Assembly (NCBI GenBank): GCA_031272005.1
Contig: JAISUQ010000134.1
Span: 1 to 7,515 of the forward strand
Length of the DNA stretch: 7,515 nucleotides
From: Coriobacteriales bacterium
GTDB lineage: Bacteria; Actinomycetota; Coriobacteriia; Coriobacteriales; UBA8131
Direction: 5' to 3'
Both the position numbers and the translations under genes were made by a program. Position 1 is the first letter of the stretch. Every line of letters begins with the position of its first letter. The notes under the pieces were generated by a model, which saw nothing but the letters and a program-made list of their open reading frames with translations, searched no databases and was not told the DNA's origin. This document shows positions 1 through 7,515 of this stretch, one piece after another.

Positions 1-3
1 CAT
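1..3 (-). CDS. start codon of next downstream gene (rest outside window)
   Basis: The first three bases are CAT, an ATG on the minus strand. An AAGGA Shine-Dalgarno sequence lies at 9-13, leaving 5 nt to the ATG. The last visible bases of aroK are in a frame where this ATG would make an ATGA stop/start overlap if the next base is A. Both points suggest that another gene of the operon begins exactly at the window edge. Given the aroC-aroK context, a 3-dehydroquinate synthase (aroB) or another shikimate gene is the likeliest identity, but no coding sequence is visible to test this. Confidence 0.55.
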
Positions 4-524
4 AGTTTTCCTTCCGCTCTCAGGGCCTGTCGTACGGCCTGGGTTACCTGGTACAGAGACTTGCCGCTGGTATCCACGCAGATGTCGGCGGCGTCCTGAT
101 AATAACGCAAACGCTCGGCCAGCAGCTCAGCTGGTGGTGTCTGGCCACTCAGCAACGGGCGGCTTTCGGGGCGGGAGATCCGCGCAACGGCCTCGTCGGC
201 CTCCACCTGCAGCCAGATGATGGTGCCCAGCTGCTTGAGCAGCTCGCGGCTGGCTGCGCGGGTCACCGTGCCGCCGCCACAAGAGAGGATGCAGCGCTCG
301 CGGGTGCGCATCGACTCCAGAAAGGCCTGCTCGCGGGCTCGGAAACCAGCTTCGCCTTCGCTGGCGAAAATCTCGGGGATACCCATCTTGGCTTCGCGGG
401 CGATATAGGTGTCCATGTCGATGCTGCTCATGCGCTCCTGGCGGGCCAAACGGCGGGCCACGCTGGACTTACCGGCGCCCATGAAGCCAATCAGGATGAT
501 ATGGTCAGGCGATGCGACTGGCAT
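1..524 (-). CDS. aroK: shikimate kinase (stop codon at the window edge)
   Basis: Cytoplasmic shikimate kinase, which phosphorylates the 3-hydroxyl of shikimate with ATP. About 174 residues can be read, the usual full length for the family. The Walker A loop GFMGAGKSS is at residues 13-21, the substrate-binding DxD (D36, D38) follows, then FRxRE at 61-65 with the shikimate-contacting arginine, the GGG loop at 83-85, the lid motif RPLL at 122-125, and ERLRYY around 137-142 with the second substrate arginine. The ATG at 524 lies inside the end of aroC, giving a 20-nt overlap in another frame; the next ATG (482) falls inside the P-loop and would break it. No good ribosome binding site precedes 524, so translation probably depends on coupling to aroC. 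The last bases read CTA TG, so a TGA stop completed by the next base outside the window is likely. Family certain; the exact 3' end is inferred. Confidence 0.95.
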   Translation of the reverse strand, partial: MPVASPDHIILIGFMGAGKSSVARRLARQERMSSIDMDTYIAREAKMGIPEIFASEGEAGFRAREQAFLESMRTRERCILSCGGGTVTRAASRELLKQLGTIIWLQVEADEAVARISRPESRPLLSGQTPPAELLAERLRYYQDAADICVDTSGKSLYQVTQAVRQALRAEGKL

Positions 525-1686
525 AGGCTTCAAATGCTAGTAAGCTATCTTTTACAGTATCATGACCGAACTTCTGCTGATAGCAGGTCGCCAGCACCAG
601 AGCCAGTTCGGCTTCGGCCACGACGGCGGCTGCGGGCACGGCACAGATGTCGCTGCGTTCGCGCGAGGCCTTGACGGGCCAGCGGGTGGCCAGATCGATG
701 CTGTCCAACGGTGTGGCCAGGGTGGGGATGGGTTTCATCACCGCGCTGATCAGCAGCGGCAGACCGGTGGTCATGCCGCCCTCCAGTCCGCCGGCGTTGT
801 TGCTGGCCCGGGAGATGCGGCCGCGGTCGCTGCCGCTGCCGGTATCGCCGAGGCAGATAATCGGGTCATGGACCTGGCTGCCCGGCAGGGTGCCGGCGGT
901 GAAGCCCAGGCCAAACTGCACACCCTTGATGGCCGGGATGGAGAGCAGCGCGCCGCCGATGCGCCCATCCAGCCTGTCGCTGCCGGAGGCGTAGCCACCC
1001 AGACCGGCCACCAGGCCGGTGGCGGTGACGGAAAACCAACCGCCGAGGCTCTCGCCAGCCTCGCGGGCGGCGTCGATGGCGGCACACATCGCCTCGGAGG
1101 TTTCGGGGTGCGGGCAGCGCACTGGCGAGGCCTCGATCTTGCTGGCCGAGAAGACACCGGCCTTGCGCTGGATTTCGGTTGCCGGTAGCTCCACGCTGCC
1201 GATGCGGGTCACGTAGCTGCCGATCTCCACGCCAAAATGCGCCAGCCAGGCTTTGGCCACCGCGCCGGCAGCGACCCGCCCGGCGGTCTCCCGGGCACTG
1301 GAACGCTCCAAAACGTTGCGGCAGTCATCCGTACCGATTTTCATCGTGCCCACCAGATCGGCATGTCCCGGGCGAGGTGAACGTTCCCGCGGCAGGTCGG
1401 CCGGAGGCTTGCCCTCCTGGGCCATGACGGTTTGCCAGTTGGGCCAATCGCGGTTCTCAATCAGCAGTGCCACCGGTGAGCCCAGGGTACGCCCGAAGCG
1501 CAGACCGGAGAGGATGCGGGCCTTGTCCTGCTCGATGGCCATCCGGCCGCCCCGTCCGTAGCCGCTCTGGCGGCGAGCCAGGTCGGCGTCGATGCGGGCG
1601 GAGTTCAGCTCAATTCCGGCCGGGACCTCACTGACGATGACCGTCAGCGCCGGCCCGTGCGATTCTCCCGCAGTGACGTAGTTCAT
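505..1686 (-). CDS. aroC: chorismate synthase
   Basis: Converts 5-enolpyruvylshikimate 3-phosphate to chorismate by 1,4-elimination of phosphate, using reduced FMN; this is the last step of the common aromatic pathway. The protein is 393 residues, normal for the longer (actinobacterial-type) form. It has GESHG at 7-11, the SGYGRGGRM loop at 41-49, RPGHAD at 105-110, the signature ERSSARETAGRVAAGA at 127-142, NNAGGLEGGM at 296-305 and RSDICAVPA at 344-352. No frameshift or missing signature is seen. The ATG at 1686 overlaps the yqeG stop as ATGA, with a GGAGG at 1693-1697 and 6 nt spacing, so the start is well supported. Its 3' end overlaps aroK by 20 nt. Neighbours and overlap indicate cotranscription with yqeG and aroK. 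Identification is secure. Confidence 0.98.
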   Translation of the reverse strand: MNYVTAGESHGPALTVIVSEVPAGIELNSARIDADLARRQSGYGRGGRMAIEQDKARILSGLRFGRTLGSPVALLIENRDWPNWQTVMAQEGKPPADLPRERSPRPGHADLVGTMKIGTDDCRNVLERSSARETAGRVAAGAVAKAWLAHFGVEIGSYVTRIGSVELPATEIQRKAGVFSASKIEASPVRCPHPETSEAMCAAIDAAREAGESLGGWFSVTATGLVAGLGGYASGSDRLDGRIGGALLSIPAIKGVQFGLGFTAGTLPGSQVHDPIICLGDTGSGSDRGRISRASNNAGGLEGGMTTGLPLLISAVMKPIPTLATPLDSIDLATRWPVKASRERSDICAVPAAAVVAEAELALVLATCYQQKFGHDTVKDSLLAFEAYASRIA

Positions 1687-2216
1687 TGCCGCCCTCCCAT
1701 CAGACGCTGCTCCACTTTTCTGAAGATTTGAGTGTACCAGAGGTCGGTGGTCGAAAGCGGTCGGACGAGGATGGCCGACCAGCCCAGCAGATGGGCGCCG
1801 AAGACATCCGTCAGCAGTTGGTCGCCGATGACCACCGTGCGGGTGCCCGGCCCGGCTCCGGCGCGGCGGCGGGCCTTGAGGTAGGTGAAGGGCAGCGGCT
1901 TCATGGCCTTGTAGACCAGCGGTACATTGAGGCGCTCAGCATAGGCGAAGACCGTGCGATGCCAGTTGTTGGAGAGCAGGCAGACCTTCAACCCCACGAC
2001 CGTCAGTGCGGCCACCCACTCGCAGATGGCCTCGGAGAGCAGGTGGGTGTCGCGCGGCACCAGCGTGTTGTCGATGTCCAGCAGTACGCAGCCAAAGCCC
2101 TGCTGGACCAGCTGTTGAGGACTGATTTCGGTCACTGAGTCATGGAATTGCTCTGGCGCCAGGAGCCTCATGGGGGTCGCTCGCTTCTCCGCTTCTGCGC
2201 TTCTGCGCTGCTGCAT
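1683..2216 (-). CDS. yqeG: YqeG-family HAD (IIIA-type) phosphatase
   Basis: Small cytoplasmic haloacid-dehalogenase-fold phosphatase of the YqeG type, widespread in Gram-positive bacteria, with a poorly defined natural substrate. All four HAD motifs are visible: motif I LLDIDNTL with nucleophile D47 and D49, motif II LLSNN with S82, motif III K106 in KAMKP, and motif IV VIGDQLLTD with D132 and D136. No large cap insertion is present, as expected for this subgroup. The 177 residues include an unconserved basic start, MQQRRSAEAEKRATP; Met16 at 2171 begins MRLLAPEQF, closer to the usual family N-terminus, and may be the true start (162 aa). Neither ATG has a convincing Shine-Dalgarno: nothing clear before 2216, and a GGAG about 15 nt before 2171. 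The stretch between the two ATGs is a tandem octamer repeat. The stop overlaps the aroC ATG (ATGA). Family confident, substrate unknown, start uncertain. Confidence 0.88.
   Translation of the reverse strand: MQQRRSAEAEKRATPMRLLAPEQFHDSVTEISPQQLVQQGFGCVLLDIDNTLVPRDTHLLSEAICEWVAALTVVGLKVCLLSNNWHRTVFAYAERLNVPLVYKAMKPLPFTYLKARRRAGAGPGTRTVVIGDQLLTDVFGAHLLGWSAILVRPLSTTDLWYTQIFRKVEQRLMGGRQ
1691..1698 (-). promoter_or_regulatory. ribosome binding site of aroC
   Basis: The minus strand reads GGGAGGGC here, just inside the yqeG coding end, with GGAGG ending 6 nt before the aroC ATG. It fixes the aroC start and shows that aroC can initiate on its own even though its start overlaps the yqeG stop. Confidence 0.8.
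2182..2213 (-). repeat. four tandem octamers at the 5' end of yqeG
   Basis: Read on the plus strand, the units are CGCTTCTC, CGCTTCTG, CGCTTCTG and CGCTGCTG, directly abutting with no spacer. The array ends at the CAT that is the upstream yqeG ATG. Eight is not a multiple of three, so gain or loss of a unit would shift the frame of a protein started at 2216, but would leave one started at 2171 unchanged apart from its leader. Confidence 0.85.
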
Positions 2217-2227
2217 TTGCGCGCTTT

Positions 2228-2258
2228 GGGCCTGGTGTTTCTCTGAAACGTCAGGCCC
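2228..2258. repeat. hairpin between mltG and yqeG
   Basis: GGGCCTG (2228-2234) pairs with CAGGCCC (2252-2258), and an inner GTTTC (2237-2241) pairs with GAAAC (2245-2249) around a 3-nt loop. The two base pairs between the stems are mismatched in minus-strand RNA (A-C, C-A) but become G-U wobbles in plus-strand RNA. No T-run follows on either strand, so it is not a classical intrinsic terminator. It fills most of the 53-nt gap and ends 12 nt before the upstream yqeG ATG. It could tune mltG/yqeG transcript levels by RNA processing or partial termination. Confidence 0.75.
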
Positions 2259-2269
2259 TCGGCGCTGGC

Positions 2270-3583
2270 TTAACCGCTGTAGTTCAGCTCGCCATAGATG
2301 GCCACCTTGGCCTCGTGCTCCTCCTGCGACACGCTGAACTCATCGTGGCCGGTTTCGGGGTTGAGGACGAAGAAGTAATAGTCCGTCTCCTCCGGGTGGG
2401 CGGCCGCCTGGAGGGAGGCCAGGCCGGGCGAGCAGATCGGCCCAGGTGGCAGGCCGCCGTAGATGTAGGTGTTATACGGGCTGTCGATGGCGATGTCGTC
2501 GTAGGTCAGCGGGTGGGCGGCGTAATCGCGGTCGGTCCCCAGTACATAGACCACGCTGGAGCACAGCTGCAGCGGGTAATCATCCGCCAGTCGATTATAG
2601 ATGACGGAGGAGACCAGGCCGCGCTCATCGTAGCCGGTTTCGTTATCCACCTTGGCTTCCTTTTCGATCAGCGAGCCGATAATCAGCACGTCGTAGAAGC
2701 TCAGGCCCTGGGATTCGGCATAGCTGAGGTCGAGGTTGGCCGTCTCCAGGGCAAACTGATCCAGCATTACGCGCACGATGTATTCGGCATCGGCGGTGGC
2801 GGGGATGCTGTAGGTCTTGGGGAAGAGGAACCCCTCCAGGGAGTTGTTGTAGGCGCCCTCCAGGAAGGGATAATCCGCCAGGTACTTATCCGCCGAATGC
2901 GCTTCGGAGATGAATTCGGGGGCGGTGATGGCCCCGCCGGAGACATTCTCCACCCGGGCGGCTACCAGCTCCAGGTTGAAGTTCTCCGGGACGATCAGGA
3001 TATAGCCGTCGCTGATGGCTTCGGGACCGGCAACCAGCATGTCGATGACCGTGTCGTAGTCCATGCCGGTGGTCATCTGGTAGGTGCCGGGCTTGAGCTT
3101 GTCGTCGGCGCCTTTGATGATCACCTCGTTGAGGAAGTTGGTCTGGCTGTCGACGACGCCGTTGTCTTTGAGAATCTGGGCGATCTCCGAGGCGCCGGCG
3201 CCGTTGGGGATGGTGATGGTCACCGGCTGACCGGCGGCAATCGGCTCTTCTCCGTCGAAGAGTTTGTGGTAGAGCTTGAATCCACCGAAGGCCAGACCGC
3301 CGATGACCGCCAGCAGGATGACGGCGGCGATGATGGTGGTTATCAGCTTGCGTTTACTGCTGCCACCGCTGGTGCCCAGCACCGATGGCTGGCGGCCGGA
3401 GCCCTTGCCGGTGCGCGAACGCACGGCCACGTAGGGGTTGGCGCCCCTGGTGTTGCGCACCCGATAGCGGGAGCTGGCAGCGGTTCTGGTGCTGGTGCTG
3501 GTGCTGCTTGACTGCTCGTCGTCCAGGTCGCTGGCTGAAGTGTTCGACAGCGGAGCAGAGTGTCTGCCGCGATATTCAGACAT
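2270..3583 (-). CDS. mltG: endolytic murein transglycosylase MltG (YceG-like)
   Basis: Membrane-anchored lytic transglycosylase that cleaves nascent peptidoglycan strands and so limits glycan length. It has 437 residues: a cytoplasmic Ser/Thr- and Arg-rich tail (1-79, with SSSTSTSTRT around 25-34), one transmembrane segment (about 80-103, preceded by KRK, so N-in), a LysM-like part (about 119-185) and the catalytic YceG domain. The catalytic Glu is E307 in SLIEKEA; SVIYNRL (326-332) and SPYNTYIYGGLPPGPI (368-383) are typical. At the motif that reads LQTDPTV in E. coli MltG this protein has LQLCSSV (338-344), so the Asp is Cys341; the only other Cys is C384 in GPICSPG. The long cytoplasmic tail is typical of Gram-positive homologues. 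The ATG at 3583 has AGGA at 3592-3595, 8 nt upstream. It lies 56 nt behind ruvX, with only weak promoter-like sequence between, and is followed by a hairpin before yqeG. Confidence 0.96.
   Translation of the reverse strand: MSEYRGRHSAPLSNTSASDLDDEQSSSTSTSTRTAASSRYRVRNTRGANPYVAVRSRTGKGSGRQPSVLGTSGGSSKRKLITTIIAAVILLAVIGGLAFGGFKLYHKLFDGEEPIAAGQPVTITIPNGAGASEIAQILKDNGVVDSQTNFLNEVIIKGADDKLKPGTYQMTTGMDYDTVIDMLVAGPEAISDGYILIVPENFNLELVAARVENVSGGAITAPEFISEAHSADKYLADYPFLEGAYNNSLEGFLFPKTYSIPATADAEYIVRVMLDQFALETANLDLSYAESQGLSFYDVLIIGSLIEKEAKVDNETGYDERGLVSSVIYNRLADDYPLQLCSSVVYVLGTDRDYAAHPLTYDDIAIDSPYNTYIYGGLPPGPICSPGLASLQAAAHPEETDYYFFVLNPETGHDEFSVSQEEHEAKVAIYGELNYSG
3488..3505. repeat. hexamer microsatellite in the mltG 5' region
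   Basis: Three perfect GGTGCT units on the plus strand encode alternating Ser-Thr in the cytoplasmic tail of MltG; flanking near-copies (GGTTCT, GCT) extend the tract. The unit is a multiple of three, so length change would alter the tail but not the frame. Confidence 0.8.
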
Positions 3584-3639
3584 AGATTAAATCCTATCGT
3601 ATACTCGTTGACCGCCTGCCTTATGCAATGGCGCGGAGG

Positions 3640-4065
3640 TCAGCTATCATCTACCACCGAAGCTGCGTCCAGATAAGTCTGAAGAAAAATCGACGCCGCA
3701 ATCATATCTATTTTACCACGCATCTGCTTTTCCGTGCAGCCGGCCTCCTGAAGCATCCGGCGGGCTTCGCTGCTGGAGAGGCGCTCGTCCTGGAAGGACA
3801 GCGGCAGGTTCGTAGTAGTGCTAATCTCTTTAGCAATTTCTCTGACCTGCGCTGCCTGCTGATTCTCCACACCATCAAGGGAGATGGGCAAACCGGCCAG
3901 CAACAGTTCGGGCTCGTATTCCGCCAGCAATTGACGGAAGCTGGTGGCGGCCTGACGTACTTCGGCTGTGGGCAGCACCTTGACCGGCGAGGCCACCCGT
4001 CCCGCAGCATCGCTGACGGCGATGCCGGTGCGCACTGCACCGATGTCCAGAGCCATTACCCGCAA
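3640..4065 (-). CDS. ruvX: RuvX/YqgF-family RNase H-fold protein (putative Holliday junction resolvase)
   Basis: RNase H-like nuclease of the YqgF family, linked in other bacteria to 16S rRNA 5' maturation and proposed as a Holliday-junction resolvase. From a TTG at 4065 the protein has 141 residues, the usual size. It shows the first catalytic Asp in MALDIGAVRTGIAVSD (D7), GLPISLDG (58-65), the DERLSSSEA motif (93-101) and the C-terminal KIDMIAASIFLQTYLD (118-133) with the last acidic residue. The TTG start gives LRVMALDIG, matching the family's MRVxALDxG opening; the ATG at 4056 would remove part of the first strand. The frame is open further upstream into alaS, but that extension is Pro/Arg-rich and unlike the family. 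No clear Shine-Dalgarno precedes either start, so reinitiation after the alaS stop (10 nt upstream) is likely. Family confident; start chosen by homology. Confidence 0.93.
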   Translation of the reverse strand: MRVMALDIGAVRTGIAVSDAAGRVASPVKVLPTAEVRQAATSFRQLLAEYEPELLLAGLPISLDGVENQQAAQVREIAKEISTTTNLPLSFQDERLSSSEARRMLQEAGCTEKQMRGKIDMIAASIFLQTYLDAASVVDDS

Positions 4066-4075
4066 CGTCGGGCCG

Positions 4076-6862
<2,787 letters not shown>

Positions 6863-6867
6863 TGGTA

Positions 6868-6873
6868 CTCCTT
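6868..6873 (-). promoter_or_regulatory. ribosome binding site of alaS
   Basis: The minus strand reads AAGGAG, a full match to the Shine-Dalgarno core, 5 nt before the TTG. Its strength and spacing are the main reason for accepting the non-ATG start of alaS. Confidence 0.85.
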
Positions 6874-6897
6874 AGTTGGGATTCAACGTAACCAGAT

Positions 6898-6926
6898 ATT
6901 CTACACCATCTGACCAGCTGAGGGCA
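6898..6926 (-). promoter_or_regulatory. possible alaS promoter
   Basis: TAGAAT on the minus strand (6898-6903) matches the -10 consensus at five of six positions and would give a leader of about 28 nt ending in the AAGGAG site. The sequence at -35 spacing (6921-6926, TGCCCT) is a poor match, so recognition would rest on the -10 or on an activator. CAGAT and ATCTG arms (6893-6897, 6908-6912) flank the -10 box. Confidence 0.35.
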
Positions 6927-6960
6927 TAGAAGCACTGATAGACCACGAGCAAAACCAGAT

Positions 6961-7180
6961 GGAGAAGTGGGAGCCTGTTGCCGTGCGCTTGGTTAGTGGA
7001 GGCTTGTTGGGGTGTGGCCGGGCGCATGTTTGTTTAAGTGCTGCCTTGGGGAGAGAATTGCGGACCTGGTGCCGGGCGGTTGGTTGGTAGGCGGGTTCGT
7101 TGGCTTTTGGCCGGGCGCATGTGGGTTATAAGTGCTGCCTGGAAAAAGGGATGTGTGTATGCCGGGCGGGCGCTTTGGGG
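6961..7180 (-). promoter_or_regulatory. C-rich, G-poor stretch, possible Rho utilisation region
   Basis: By hand count the plus strand here has about 99 G against 35 C in 220 nt, so RNA made in the alaS direction would be C-rich, G-poor and largely unstructured with many pyrimidine-C steps. That is the composition of Rho-loading (rut) sites. No intrinsic terminator with a T-run is seen anywhere upstream of alaS, which fits Rho-dependent ending of an upstream transcript before the alaS promoter. The composition is direct observation; Rho action is inference. Confidence 0.4.
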
Positions 7181-7191
7181 GCAGGCGCGGG
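7164..7191 (+). other. G-quadruplex-type motif
   Basis: Four G-runs of at least three lie at 7164-7166, 7168-7170, 7177-7181 and 7189-7191, separated by loops of 1, 6 and 7 nt, which meets the usual G3+N1-7 pattern. It is on the strand opposite alaS transcription and its last part overlaps the 22-bp palindrome, so the two structures would compete. Confidence 0.6.
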
Positions 7192-7203
7192 CGCCCGCGC
7201 CTG
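7182..7203. repeat. perfect 22-bp GC-rich palindrome
   Basis: CAGGCGCGGGC (7182-7192) is followed immediately by its exact reverse complement, GCCCGCGCCTG (7193-7203), with no spacer. The symmetry stops at both ends (G opposite G). It could be a dimer-binding operator or a very stable hairpin; no T-run follows on either side. Confidence 0.9.
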
Positions 7204-7456
7204 GCGTGTGGGGTGTGGCCGGGCGCACGCTTACGCGGGCAAAAGGCTGCCGTGCAGTTTGGGCCGCATGGCCCCGCCCAGGCACTGAGTACTGGGATGG
7301 GCGGGTGCTGGCGGGCGCTGTTGGGGGTCGCCGCCTGCTCAGGGCCGCAATCACTCCGCAGGGGCGCTGCGCGCAACGCCCGCTGTGCAACTTGCCGCCC
7401 GCAGCCGCCTTTGGGGAAACGCTGAGCAAGTCCCAGCAATGGTAACGCCCGTAGGG

Positions 7457-7481
7457 GTTCGCAGTCCAGTGGACTGCGAAC
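7457..7481. repeat. perfect 11-bp stem hairpin with CCAGTGG tip
   Basis: GTTCGCAGTCC (7457-7467) and GGACTGCGAAC (7471-7481) are exact inverted copies around the loop AGT. No T-run follows on either strand. A second hairpin, AACGG (7480-7484) with CCGTT (7490-7494), abuts it by 2 nt of overlap. Confidence 0.9.
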
Positions 7482-7502
7482 GGCTTCGACCGTTAAGCAA
7501 AC

Positions 7503-7515
7503 GTGCCAGTGGCAC
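7503..7515. repeat. second hairpin with the same CCAGTGG tip, cut by the window edge
   Basis: GTGCC (7503-7507) and GGCAC (7511-7515) pair around the same AGT loop as the hairpin at 7457-7481. The CCAGTGG cores start at 7466 and 7506, exactly 40 bp apart. The stem may be longer, since the sequence ends at its last visible pair. Confidence 0.75.

Larger units (their letters stand above)
7009..7240. repeat. three direct repeats with GGCCGGGCGCA core
   Basis: The core begins at 7017, 7109 and 7217. Copies 1 and 2 share GGCCGGGCGCATGT and, after a short variable gap, TAAGTGCTGCCT (7035-7046 and 7129-7140), so they are about 33-bp imperfect repeats 92 bp apart. Copies 1 and 3 share an 18-nt left part, GGGGTGTGGCCGGGCGCA (7009-7026 and 7210-7227). 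Related GCCGGGCGG boxes sit between them at 7071 and 7161. The pattern suggests old tandem duplication followed by divergence. Confidence 0.8.
6863..7515. other. 653-bp intergenic region upstream of alaS, no convincing gene
   Basis: No recognisable protein, tRNA or known riboswitch is visible. The minus frame is open from the window edge down to 6993 (over 170 codons), but its translation is Pro/Arg/Ala/Cys-rich with no family motif. The plus frame 7038-7445 is Trp/Arg/Gly-rich and equally unconvincing. The region contains, in alaS direction, a group of hairpins (7457-7515), a GC-only palindrome with a G4-type motif (7164-7203), three copies of a GGCCGGGCGCA direct repeat, a C-rich/G-poor stretch (6961-7180), and the alaS promoter and leader. 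It may be the spacer after an upstream gene outside the window, or a long regulatory leader. Confidence 0.7.

Noticed and set aside
562..1188. Plus-strand open frame antisense to aroC
   Set aside because: Gly/Ala/Gln-rich shadow of a complete chorismate synthase gene.
2315..3511. Long plus-strand open frame antisense to mltG
   Set aside because: It mirrors the codon bias of mltG, has Val/Gly/Asp-rich composition and no family resemblance, while mltG on the other strand is complete with all motifs.
3584..3639. Promoter between ruvX and mltG
   Set aside because: Only weak matches exist (TATACG-like with a TTGCAT 19 nt upstream), not enough to claim a promoter in an apparently continuous operon.
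7038..7445. Plus-strand 135-codon open frame
   Set aside because: Trp/Gly/Arg-rich composition, no ribosome site, no motif, and it crosses the palindrome and direct repeats.
6993..7515. Minus-strand open frame running from the window edge to 6993
   Set aside because: It is open for over 170 codons, but GC-rich DNA often gives such frames. The translation is Pro/Arg/Ala/Cys-rich, its repeated HAPG parts come from the DNA repeats, and it has no recognised motif or plausible start signal. Coding extension from outside the window cannot be fully excluded.
6863..7515. T-box riboswitch ahead of alaS
   Set aside because: The alaS-sense strand lacks the conserved T-box core (GGTGGNACCGCG-like) and a terminator with a T-run, so there is no support for one.
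7457..7515. Intrinsic terminator or CRISPR repeats at the hairpin group
   Set aside because: No T-run follows any hairpin on either strand, and the two hairpins share only the 7-nt tip, not a full repeat with unique spacers.

Overview
The window holds most of one minus-strand gene cluster from a high-GC bacterium. In transcription order (right to left) it reads alaS, ruvX, mltG, a yqeG-family HAD phosphatase, aroC and aroK. At the left edge lies the start codon of a further gene, probably another shikimate-pathway gene. Gene order, the wording of the AlaRS catalytic domain, the actinobacterial-type chorismate synthase motifs, the GC-rich codon use and two apparent TTG starts together suggest an actinomycetote, most likely of class Coriobacteriia. 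That placement is inference from family knowledge; no search was run.

Regions. 6863-7515 has no convincing gene. It is the upstream region of alaS: a plausible Shine-Dalgarno and -10 box next to the gene, then a strongly strand-asymmetric stretch (C-rich, G-poor on the alaS sense strand) with direct repeats, a perfect 22-bp GC palindrome and a G-quadruplex-type motif, and finally a group of three small hairpins running to the window edge. 4076-6862 is alaS, whose protein carries an extra Gly/Ala/Ser/Thr-rich insertion. 3640-4065 is ruvX, 10 nt behind alaS. 2270-3583 is mltG, a membrane-anchored murein transglycosylase. 1683-2216 is the yqeG-like gene, preceded by a conspicuous hairpin and opening with four tandem octamers. 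505-1686 is aroC, joined to yqeG by an ATGA overlap. 1-524 is aroK, overlapping aroC by 20 nt and probably joined to the next gene by another ATGA.

The genes cover translation (AlaRS), rRNA or recombination-linked nuclease function (RuvX), control of glycan strand length (MltG) and the end of the shikimate route (AroK makes shikimate 3-phosphate; AroC makes chorismate two steps later). They look like one housekeeping operon with tight spacing and translational coupling at the distal end. No aroE or aroA lies inside the window.

I found no new multi-gene system. The most unusual material is non-coding or low-complexity: the alaS upstream region, the yqeG 5' region, the AlaRS insertion, and a cysteine pair in the MltG active-site loops.
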